Assembly: GCF_948948975.1 (NCBI RefSeq)
Contig: NZ_CARBVX010000032.1
Location: 1 to 12,817 of the forward strand
Length of the DNA stretch: 12,817 nucleotides
Direction of reading: 5' to 3'
Source of the DNA: an uncultured Lactobacillus sp.
GTDB lineage: Bacteria; Bacillota; Bacilli; Lactobacillales; Lactobacillaceae
A program made the translations under genes and the position numbers. Under the pieces are notes generated by a model. It was not told where the DNA came from, did no database searches, and saw only the letters and a program-made list of their open reading frames with translations. Below are positions 7,803-12,817 of the stretch, one piece after another; positions within the stretch are counted from its first letter, which is position 1, and each line of letters opens with the position of its first letter.

Positions 7803-8783
7803 CTATCGTTCACGTGACTTAGTTGTAGATCTATTCATTTGTTTGTCCTGATTGTGCTCTTTTTCTTTAAAAAATTCTCTTTTTACTCTTAGATTCAACT
7901 TACGACTTAATTTTTGTGCTTCATTAAAGATTCTTTGCCGTTCACTAGTTGGTAGTTGCCTAAATAATTCTTTCTCATCATTTCTAAGTTTAAATTCTTC
8001 TTTTAAGCCAGCAGAAGAAGTAGTTAAATATCTGGCAATATGAAGCGACATGGATGCCTTAGGATTATTTAGGCGTTGATTTGTTAATACTAGCACTTTA
8101 TTTATCTGTCTTAACCGATCTGCAGCAGGCTGTTTTAAGAAACGACTATTTTTCTGTGCAATTGCTAAAGCATTTTTCAGCAGTTCAGGATATTTTTGAC
8201 CAATTTCTTCGACTGCATAAACTGTAGCCGGATTTAGTTCGATTATTCCTTTTTTTACTTTCGGTACAAATATCTTAATTCCGTGTAACCTTTGAAAATT
8301 AATTTCACTTAACGAATTATCCTTTTGATACTCACTTGCAGGTGCATAGACCGTCCCTAGCTGATGATTAGCTAACAATAATTGATTGCCATTTTGATTG
8401 AATTTATTACCGTGAGCTCTGAGTACTCCCATTCGATTCACTGTTCGTTCAAAACTCTCAGGATCATTTAATGTTACATTCAACAACTGGTTAGCTTTAG
8501 CAGTCAATGTATCTCGTGCTCTAATCTCTCTTGTTAATTCAAGAGAGGCTTTTAAATTTTCACCACTATCAATTGCGCGTTTAGCTTCCTCATAGCTATG
8601 ATATTCAACCGGTTCTTTTAATTTACCATCACGATTATCTAAACCAAAGTAAGTACCATTTTCTTTATCAAAGGCAACGTAAGTACCCTTATAATCGTCT
8701 TCTTTTTGCTCTGTCCTTGCTAAGACCTCACCAAGTTCATACATATTAAGTACTGTTTTACGCTGACTTTTAGATTCAGTCAT
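7803..8783 (-). CDS. Conserved-looking hypothetical protein, first gene of the zincin operon
   Basis: A 326-residue product. The start is set at ATG 8783 because GAGGTG lies 6 bases before it; the in-frame ATG at 8810 sits in a hairpin loop without a ribosome binding site. The N-terminal 80 residues are acidic and look like a small alpha/beta domain (GTYVAFDKENGTYFGLDN). The middle has beta strands around HQLGTVYAPA and HGIKIFVPKVKKG, and the C-terminal 130 residues are helical and very basic, ending RSTTKSRER, which would suit nucleic acid contact. No catalytic motif, signal peptide or membrane helix was seen. The family was not recognised. Synteny with the zincin gene and the relaxase suggests a role in plasmid transfer or establishment, as inference only. 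A 12-bp hairpin overlaps its ribosome binding site. Confidence 0.75.
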   Translation of the reverse strand: MTESKSQRKTVLNMYELGEVLARTEQKEDDYKGTYVAFDKENGTYFGLDNRDGKLKEPVEYHSYEEAKRAIDSGENLKASLELTREIRARDTLTAKANQLLNVTLNDPESFERTVNRMGVLRAHGNKFNQNGNQLLLANHQLGTVYAPASEYQKDNSLSEINFQRLHGIKIFVPKVKKGIIELNPATVYAVEEIGQKYPELLKNALAIAQKNSRFLKQPAADRLRQINKVLVLTNQRLNNPKASMSLHIARYLTTSSAGLKEEFKLRNDEKELFRQLPTSERQRIFNEAQKLSRKLNLRVKREFFKEKEHNQDKQMNRSTTKSRER

Positions 8784-8792
8784 GTTTTCCAC

Positions 8793-8824
8793 CTCAGTTA
8801 CTTTTTGCATTCAAAGTAACTGAG
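8793..8824 (-). promoter_or_regulatory. Leader hairpin overlapping the ribosome binding site of the 326-residue gene
   Basis: CTCAGTTACTTT (8793-8804) and AAAGTAACTGAG (8813-8824) are a perfect 12-bp inverted repeat with an 8-base loop. In the minus-strand RNA the 3' arm ends with the GAG of the GAGGTGG ribosome binding site, 10 bases before the start codon. It could hide the site, or it could be a protein-binding palindrome or a relaxase-type nick region. It is not followed by a T run, so it is not a terminator. Confidence 0.7.
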
Positions 8825-8844
8825 ATAACGAAAAATCAATCTTA

Positions 8845-8879
8845 CGCCAAAAGAAAAAGCCAGCCGTTAAGCTGACTTT
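8845..8879 (-). terminator. Intrinsic terminator after the 178-residue gene, repeat-associated
   Basis: A 9-bp stem (8856-8864 with 8871-8879, one G-U in the minus-strand RNA) with a 6-base loop is followed on the minus strand by TTCTTTTGGCG. The tail CGCCAAAAGAAAAA (plus-strand order, 8845-8858) recurs at 9532-9545 behind the toxin terminator. On the plus strand TTATTTTT follows, so weak stopping from that side is possible too. Confidence 0.8.
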
Positions 8880-8919
8880 ATTTTTCCATTCACCTCGTCC
8901 AAATTTGACAGAGCCATTT

Positions 8920-9456
8920 CTAAGGCTGTTTTGAAAGCTCAATTGCATCATCAACCATGCTTTCAATTCCACTATTAAGTTTCGTTAAATTCGATCCAGC
9001 TAATTTTTGTACCAGTTTTCCATATTTTTTATAGTCCTTACCACAACGATCTTCTCGAGCACCATAAAGATCAATAAAGCCGTACTGATATCCTTCATTA
9101 AAGTCAACCGAGAGCTCTTCCTTCATCATATAATTAATAAGCTTTAACATTGATTCGGAATTAATAGCAAAATTTCTTTTTGCAGGTATAAAAATTTGCT
9201 TATTATCGGTAGTGGTAAAAATCAGCAAATCTGTTAATCGCTTAATTTGATCAGGCAAGTCTACATCCAATTCTTCTCCAGTACGTTCTCTATAGGCATC
9301 TTCAAACAAAAACTGCAATCCAACTAATCTATCTGCAATATCATTAATTTTTTGTACTTCTTCTATATCATATGCGCCACTTTGAATATATGGAGCGTAT
9401 AGCATTACACCCTCCTTTAAATGATCTGCATAATAATGATCAACCCAAATTTCCAT
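8920..9456 (-). CDS. Hypothetical protein of 178 residues between two terminators
   Basis: The product is a soluble acidic protein with no signal peptide or membrane helix. It starts MEIWVDHYYADHLKEG, with AAAGGA 9 bases before ATG 9456. Mostly helical stretches surround LIFTTTDNKQIFIPAKRN, which looks like a beta hairpin, and an aromatic patch GYQYGFIDLYGAREDR. The family was not recognised. It stands alone between the toxin terminator (9532-9568) and its own (8845-8879), so it needs its own promoter; none is convincing in the 75 bases upstream. The frame ends ELSKQP. The frame one base back continues TALEMALSNLDEVNGK and stops at a TAA in the terminator loop, so one missing A in the AAAA run near 8930 may have cut off about 18 residues. 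Confidence 0.7.
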   Translation of the reverse strand: MEIWVDHYYADHLKEGVMLYAPYIQSGAYDIEEVQKINDIADRLVGLQFLFEDAYRERTGEELDVDLPDQIKRLTDLLIFTTTDNKQIFIPAKRNFAINSESMLKLINYMMKEELSVDFNEGYQYGFIDLYGAREDRCGKDYKKYGKLVQKLAGSNLTKLNSGIESMVDDAIELSKQP

Positions 9457-9531
9457 TATAATTTTCCTTTCTTGACTTAAAGATTTAAATCGTTTTTCAA
9501 ATCTAATCTAAGATGCTTTTCACACAACTTT

Positions 9532-9568
9532 CGCCAAAAGAAAAAAGCCAATCATTCAGATTAGCTTT
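9532..9568 (-). terminator. Intrinsic terminator of the yefM-yoeB operon, repeat-associated
   Basis: A 10-bp stem (9544-9553 with 9559-9568, one G-U) with a 5-base loop ends 11 bases beyond the toxin stop. The minus-strand tail TTTCTTTTGGCG is shared with the terminator at 8845-8879. Confidence 0.85.
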
Positions 9569-9578
9569 AAGCTTGTAT

Positions 9579-9848
9579 CTACTTATCATAATGGTATTTA
9601 AGTTGAACTATTTGTATTTCTTTACTCGTCACTCCATATACCATTCGATGTTCACTATTAAGTTTACGAGACCAGAAGCCAGATAAATTATGTTGCAATG
9701 GTTCAGGTTTACCAATACCAGTAAACGGGTGACGAATAGTATCACTAATAATTTTATCTATTCGTTTTACCATTTTTTTATCATTCTTTTTCCAATCTAG
9801 ATATTCTTCCCAAGCATCATGTGTAAAATCAATATTAAGCTTGGTCAT
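9579..9848 (-). CDS. yoeB: YoeB-type toxin, ribosome-dependent mRNA endonuclease
   Basis: The 89-residue product matches YoeB over its whole length: an N-terminal helix (WEEYLDWKKNDKK), then GKPEPLQHNLSGFWSRKLNSEHRMVY and a terminal KYHYDK. The catalytic residues of YoeB are all present: Glu49 in KPEPL, Arg68 in EHR and His86-Tyr87 at the end. YoeB binds the ribosomal A site and cuts translated mRNA when its antitoxin is degraded. The start is ATG 9848, which overlaps the antitoxin stop by 14 bases and has AGAGG 10 bases upstream. A TTG at 9866 would add six residues inside the antitoxin and is unlikely. The gene looks intact, and a terminator follows. Confidence 0.95.
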   Translation of the reverse strand: MTKLNIDFTHDAWEEYLDWKKNDKKMVKRIDKIISDTIRHPFTGIGKPEPLQHNLSGFWSRKLNSEHRMVYGVTSKEIQIVQLKYHYDK

Positions 9849-10122
9849 CAGCTGCCATCCTCTCAAATTCTTCAGGAGTTAAAAAATGATGCTTAGTGGA
9901 ATCATCTAGCTGATTAATAGAGTGCGCTAAAGCTTCCTGATTTGCTTTGCTCTTTAAGAGATAGTTAGTCTCTTGCCAAGAGTTATATTCTTTTTCTGAT
10001 ATTACAACAACATTCTTTTGTTCTGGACGAGCAACAATAATTGCTTCGTTATAATTTGCCACATCATCAGCATATTTTTTGAAAGATTTTCTAAAATCCT
10101 TAGTTGTAACTGCTTGTATCAT
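9835..10122 (-). CDS. yefM: YefM-type antitoxin (Phd/YefM family)
   Basis: The 95-residue product begins MIQAVTTKDFRKSFKKYADDV and continues to a strand rich in Val and Ile (KNVVVISEKEYNSWQET), the typical N-terminal DNA-binding and dimer domain of Phd/YefM proteins. The acidic C-terminal tail (FLTPEEFERMAADDQA) fits the part that wraps the toxin. It neutralises YoeB and, with it, represses the operon. AGAGGTG lies 7 bases before ATG 10122. The promoter upstream carries two TGTACA operators. The pair probably stabilises the element by killing cells that lose it, as known for related plasmid systems such as axe-txe. Confidence 0.93.
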   Translation of the reverse strand: MIQAVTTKDFRKSFKKYADDVANYNEAIIVARPEQKNVVVISEKEYNSWQETNYLLKSKANQEALAHSINQLDDSTKHHFLTPEEFERMAADDQA

Positions 10123-10142
10123 GATATATCACCTCTATTTAT

Positions 10143-10183
10143 ATTATATCAGCCAACTCTATATTTGTACATAATCGTGTACA
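10143..10183 (-). promoter_or_regulatory. yefM-yoeB promoter with paired TGTACA operators
   Basis: An extended -10 (TGA then TATAAT, 10143-10148) has a 17-base spacer to TGTACA (10166-10171), which serves as a -35. A second TGTACA lies at 10178-10183, exactly 12 bases on. Two TGTACA cores with 12-bp spacing are the known YefM-YoeB operator design in E. coli. Occupation would cover the -35. Confidence 0.8.
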
Positions 10184-10198
10184 CTTTTCAGAAGTGTA

Positions 10199-10351
10199 TT
10201 ATTGACGTAATAAAAAACACAGCAAAACTGTTATCGGAATAATTATGATTATTAACGAAAAATTACTATCAGAAATAAATTTTACTAAAAATTCGCTCAA
10301 AATATTAGTAAGTAAAGCGACTGTAACTGATATTTCTTCTCTATGTTTCAT
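10199..10351 (-). CDS. 50-residue membrane peptide
   Basis: A short frame with AAGGAG 9 to 10 bases before ATG 10351. After MKHREEISVTVALLTNILSEF it has a strongly hydrophobic C-terminal segment (SLIIIIIPITVLLCFLL, residues 32-48) ending RQ. This gives one clear membrane helix and possibly a weaker one near residues 8-23. It ends 15 bases before the yefM operators and is transcribed toward them. Size and composition resemble small membrane toxins or regulatory peptides, but no family such as Fst was recognised. The ribosome binding site lies in the loop of a hairpin that on the other strand looks like a terminator. Confidence 0.6.
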   Translation of the reverse strand: MKHREEISVTVALLTNILSEFLVKFISDSNFSLIIIIIPITVLLCFLLRQ

Positions 10352-10389
10352 AAGCTAATAGCTCCTTTTAATTAGTTATTAGCTTTTTT
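10352..10389 (+). terminator. Terminator-like hairpin over the start region of the membrane peptide
   Basis: AAGCTAATA (10352-10360) pairs with TATTAGCTT (10377-10385), extended by three more pairs on the plus strand, and TTTTC follows. On the plus strand it resembles an intrinsic terminator, though no plus-strand gene lies before it. On the minus strand the same hairpin puts AAGGAG of the 50-residue gene in and beside the loop, with the start codon directly after the stem. Confidence 0.5.
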
Positions 10390-10459
10390 CTAATTAAAAA
10401 ATATTTTATGAAAATTTTTCTGAAAGAACTACGTTATAAATTTTCGTATTATTTTTAGA

Positions 10460-10465
10460 TATAAT
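10460..10465 (+). promoter_or_regulatory. -10 box of the zinc-ribbon gene
   Basis: A perfect TATAAT lies 18 bases before the start codon at 10484, in a very AT-rich region. No good -35 is seen at the right distance. The short leader still has room for AGAGGTG at about 10472-10478. Confidence 0.5.
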
Positions 10466-10483
10466 AATTATAGAGGTGATAAT

Positions 10484-10834
10484 ATGGACGAATCTAAATA
10501 CCTTAAAAAGTATTTTCCACAAATTGATTATTCAAATGATGACTTAGATTCTCATAGCATTTATAGAGCGGTGTGCCCGTGCGGTAAAGGAGAAATATTA
10601 TATTGTAGTGCTTTGTACTCTCATCCTGCTAGAGACGAATCATGGCAACAAGATTATTATGTAATTAATTGTGAAAATTGCTCAAAAAATTATAAATTAG
10701 AAGAAAGACCGAACTCTGAAATCAGTTGGCATGATTTTAAAGTTAATGGTGGTAACTATGGTCATACTACAGTTTATTTAAGATCAAAAGTAAATTATGA
10801 TACTTTCTTTAAATTGGATTTTAAGTTAATCTAG
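10484..10834 (+). CDS. Zinc-ribbon protein, C-terminus probably lost to a frameshift
   Basis: This is the only plus-strand gene. The 116-residue frame has AGAGGTG 5 to 6 bases before its ATG. Cys31-Pro-Cys33-Gly and Cys63-Glu-Asn-Cys66 look like the two halves of a zinc ribbon; the region between and after them is beta-rich (ILYCSALYS, DYYVINC). No family or function was recognised; nucleic acid binding or a structural zinc are both possible. The frame stops at KLDFKLI. The frame one base back continues from 10831 as LDEVKCLTERNPLLVTRLAD to a TGA at 10903-10905, a plausible amphipathic helix. One missing base near 10822-10830 would link them to give about 140 residues. A bidirectional terminator follows. 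It diverges from the membrane peptide gene. Confidence 0.75.
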   Translation: MDESKYLKKYFPQIDYSNDDLDSHSIYRAVCPCGKGEILYCSALYSHPARDESWQQDYYVINCENCSKNYKLEERPNSEISWHDFKVNGGNYGHTTVYLRSKVNYDTFFKLDFKLI

Positions 10835-10939
10835 ACGAAGTTAAATGTTTAACAGAACGCAATCCATTATTAGTTACTAGATTAGCTGATCTGTTTGAAG
10901 AATGATGTAATATACATGAATTATATAATTTGAAATTAA

Positions 10940-11010
10940 AAACAACCTAAGACTGTTCAGAATAAAATAATTTTGTTCTGAACTAATCTTAGGTTGTTTA
11001 CTTTTTCTTT
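10940..11010. terminator. Long bidirectional terminator between convergent genes
   Basis: A two-part hairpin: 13 bp outer (10940-10952 with 10987-10999), a small internal loop, and 13 bp inner (10955-10967 with 10971-10983, one G-T) around a 3-base loop. ACTTTTTCTTT follows on the plus strand and TTTTAATTTC on the minus strand. It separates the zinc-ribbon gene from the convergent small gene at 11071. It is unusually long for a terminator, so a miniature repeat element is an alternative. Confidence 0.7.
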
Positions 11011-11070
11011 ATTTTAGCCTATATGTACTAAATCCTTGTATATTCATCTACCTCATAGATATTACAATTG

Positions 11071-11253
11071 TTATTTCTGATAAATAAAGTCAGTATGGTC
11101 CAAATTAATTGCTACAACCATGTACCGGCTTAATGATTGTTTAACTTCTTCTCGCATTTTTATCTCAAATGGTTCATTAGTACCTATAATAACGCCCCTT
11201 GCAACGTTACTGGTTAAGTTAGTAATTAGCCCAATATCATATTCATTATACAT
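11071..11253 (-). CDS. Small hypothetical protein downstream of the relaxase
   Basis: A 60-residue frame with GGGAG 8 bases before ATG 11253. It reads as a small alpha/beta protein (GLITNLTSNVARGVIIGTNEPFEIK, then SLSRYMVVAINLDHTDFIY). No family was recognised. It lies 81 bases after the relaxase stop on the same strand and may share its transcript. Its ribosome binding site can pair with an upstream segment (see 11262-11312). The frame one base back is open for about 17 codons past the end (RNNNCNIYEVDEYTRI), but this is weak evidence for a longer protein. Confidence 0.65.
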   Translation of the reverse strand: MYNEYDIGLITNLTSNVARGVIIGTNEPFEIKMREEVKQSLSRYMVVAINLDHTDFIYQK

Positions 11254-11261
11254 AATTCAGT

Positions 11262-11312
11262 CTCCCTAAAAGATTAATCTATTATTTAGTAAACTGATAT
11301 TTTTTAGGGGAG
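11262..11312 (-). promoter_or_regulatory. Inverted repeat that can hide a ribosome binding site
   Basis: CCCTAAAA (11264-11271) pairs with TTTTAGGG (11302-11309), and CT/AG extends the pair past one bulged base. The loop is 30 bases. In the minus-strand RNA one arm contains the GGGAG used by the 60-residue gene. The loop also holds the 10-bp palindrome AGATTAATCT (11271-11280). Confidence 0.45.
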
Positions 11313-11334
11313 CAAATTTCGCCAGCAATATTAT

Positions 11335-12762
11335 CTATCGTTCATAAATTTCTTCTCGTTCTAATTCACGATCTTCTTTTTCAATATCATCTTCATCATT
11401 TAGATGCTTTCTTAACGCAAGAACTCGTTTTCGACCATCTTGATTAATTTGACCTAAAAGCCGACTCAAATTATTGTTAATTATTTCTTGATGCTTTGAA
11501 TTTTTTTGGTATTTCTTTTGATTATTATTAATATAAGTCAATTGATGTTCCAACTCAGTATCAATTAATTCACTGTTTTGAGCAAACTCATATTTTTTCT
11601 TAAGGTCAGCGAAAAGTGGCCGGTTGAGTTCATTGCGTCTAGCTAAATCATTTTGATATGCTTGATTATTTTTATGAATTTGTAATTTTGCATCTAAAAT
11701 ATCTTCTAAGTTCTTGTAATAGGCAGTTGCGTTCATTATTCGATAATCGCTATTAGGATTAGGAATTACTAAAGAAATTGATGGATCATCTGTATTGCTT
11801 TGAATCATTGCAATTTCCGCAGCTAGTTGCTTCTTCCTAGCTAAAACTGATTTTGTAGTCACCAGATTAATTGGAACTTTATTTACATCCATGTAACGAT
11901 TTTTTAACACATTAAACCGTTGCATTAATTTTGGGTTTTGGGTTAAACGATAACGAGGTAACTTTCTTAATTGAATTAGTTCTTTTTGTTCATTTAAAGA
12001 ATGGAGGAAAAATTGATTTAGGTCCGTTGATGGTGCGCCTTGCAATTGAACAATCCGCATATCTAAACTTTCTTTTTGTGCATCTAAATTAATCTGCCGA
12101 ATGTAGTACTTCCTTAAACCAATTTGCATTTTTAACCTTTTGGCTTCTTTTGACTTTGGATCAAGTTTCCTCAATCTTTCCTTTTCTAAATTTAATAATT
12201 TCTTATTTTCAGTGAGACCTTGTGACTTAATTTGTGCCATTAAGTCTCCTTTTTTATTTCTACTACTCTTCTGATATTGTTCCTCGTTATCCCTTAGTAA
12301 ATCATAAACTCGATTAGCAAGATACTCTCTTAATTTTTTATCTGCTGGATTAACCGTATCTTTAATTTTTTGACCATATTTTTTACGATTAATTGCATCT
12401 TTGGCTTTTAAGAGATTTATATATTCTAAATACTCATTATTTAGGCTTGTTTGCAATAAACTATTAACTAATTGATCCGTTAGTTGCTTAGCTTCCTTAA
12501 AATCAACACTATGATTTGAAGAACGCCATTTTCTTTTGTCTTTATAATCCGGTAAAGCATTAGCAATTTGCTGTAAGTAATTTTTTTGTTGAATAGTTAC
12601 ATCATTTGTTAATCCGTTAGTTAATTTTTGATTAGCGGCATCAAGTGCTTTCTCAATTTCAATCATCCTTGAACGACTTTTTTTATTTTCTAATTCATGA
12701 TGGATTTGAGATTTAAATAAACGAATCGATTTATTCTTAAACATTCCCTTAGGAACACCATT
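11335..12762 (-). pseudogene. MobP2/MobL-type relaxase, N-terminal catalytic part missing
   Basis: The remaining 475 codons are the helical, Lys/Gln/Asn-rich C-terminal part of a plasmid relaxase. NGVPKGMFKNKSIRLFKSQI then HHELENKKSR, and PDYKDKRKWRSS further on, match what I recall of the region behind the catalytic domain in lactobacillus MobL relaxases. The N-terminal part with the nicking tyrosine and the metal-binding histidines is absent. The frame is open back to the junction with the IS-type end at 12764 and meets a TAG inside that end at 12775-12777. The ATG at 12744 is an internal Met of the original protein, although AAGGGA precedes it closely, so a truncated protein could still be made. 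The relaxase would nick oriT and lead the strand in transfer; this remnant cannot. The missing 5' part may lie beyond the IS, outside the window. Confidence 0.75.
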
Positions 12763-12763
12763 T

Positions 12764-12815
12764 TTTAATGACGCCTAGCCGGAAATCCCGTGACTTTAGT
12801 CATGGGATGGATAGG
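12764..12815 (+). mobile_element. IS200/IS605-type hairpin end, right edge
   Basis: An exact inverted copy of 1-52, with the 11-bp stem at 12785-12795 and 12798-12808. It abuts relaxase coding sequence directly, so an insertion (or a rearrangement through such an end) cut the relaxase gene here. TTTAAT at 12764-12769 precedes GACGCC in both copies and may be target DNA. Only this edge of the element is inside the window. Confidence 0.7.
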
Positions 12816-12817
12816 CC

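Noticed and set aside
7852..8043. Plus-strand frame opposite the 326-residue gene
   Set aside because: It is antisense to a gene with a strong ribosome binding site and has a low-complexity Ser/Leu/Asn translation.
9480..9590. Possible extension of YoeB in the frame one base back, open for about 27 codons
   Set aside because: YoeB already ends at its normal His-Tyr terminus, and the frame runs through a terminator. It is useful as a control showing that chance open frames occur in this AT-rich DNA.
10018..10242. Plus-strand frame opposite the antitoxin start
   Set aside because: It overlaps yefM, its promoter and the membrane peptide on the opposite strand and has no ribosome binding site.
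11278..11334. Possible 19-codon extension of the relaxase C-terminus in the frame one base back
   Set aside because: The translation is not distinctive, and a stretch of this length is expected fairly often by chance.
1..12817. The whole window as one transposon with 52-bp terminal inverted repeats
   Set aside because: The repeats look like IS200/IS605 hairpin ends, one of them interrupts a relaxase gene, and no transposase gene lies between them.

Overview
The window looks like a piece of a mobilizable plasmid or integrated mobile element from a low-GC Gram-positive, most likely a lactobacillus (family Lactobacillaceae). The reasons are the AT-rich DNA with strong AGGAGG-type ribosome binding sites, an LPXTG wall-anchored protein with a SEC10/PgrA-type surface exclusion domain, the C-terminal part of a MobP2/MobL-type relaxase, and an IS200/IS605-type end at each edge. 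Species and replicon type cannot be decided from the sequence; no replication or partition gene and no rRNA or tRNA gene was seen.

Layout, almost all on the minus strand and therefore read from right to left. At 12764-12815 an IS-type hairpin end directly abuts the relaxase gene (11335-12762), which has lost its N-terminal catalytic part. A small unknown gene follows (11071-11253), then a long bidirectional terminator. The only plus-strand gene (10484-10834, a zinc-ribbon protein) diverges from a 50-residue membrane peptide (10199-10351). Next comes a YefM-YoeB toxin-antitoxin pair (9579-10122), an unknown 178-residue gene (8920-9456), and a probable transfer-associated operon of a 326-residue unknown protein (7803-8783), a 768-residue zincin-domain protein (5424-7730) and a small protein (5213-5386). 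A helix-turn-helix regulator (4630-5067) and the SEC10/PgrA-like surface protein (1681-4545) share a near-identical operator in their promoters. The left end holds a proteasome-beta-like Ntn hydrolase gene broken by a frameshift (410-1587) and a small partner gene (230-406).

How the parts fit: the relaxase remnant, the zincin protein and the surface exclusion protein make a mobilization or transfer module. The regulator probably represses both itself and the surface protein. The toxin-antitoxin pair would stabilise the element. The Ntn hydrolase cassette has its own promoter and terminator and looks like independent cargo; its Thr1/Asp17/Lys33 spacing matches the proteasome/HslV active site exactly.

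Caveat: one gene certainly and two others probably carry a one-base-missing frameshift, mostly in or near runs of A or T. The DNA may be decaying, or the assembly may contain homopolymer errors. The 52-bp inverted copies at both edges are also what a contig broken at an IS would show.
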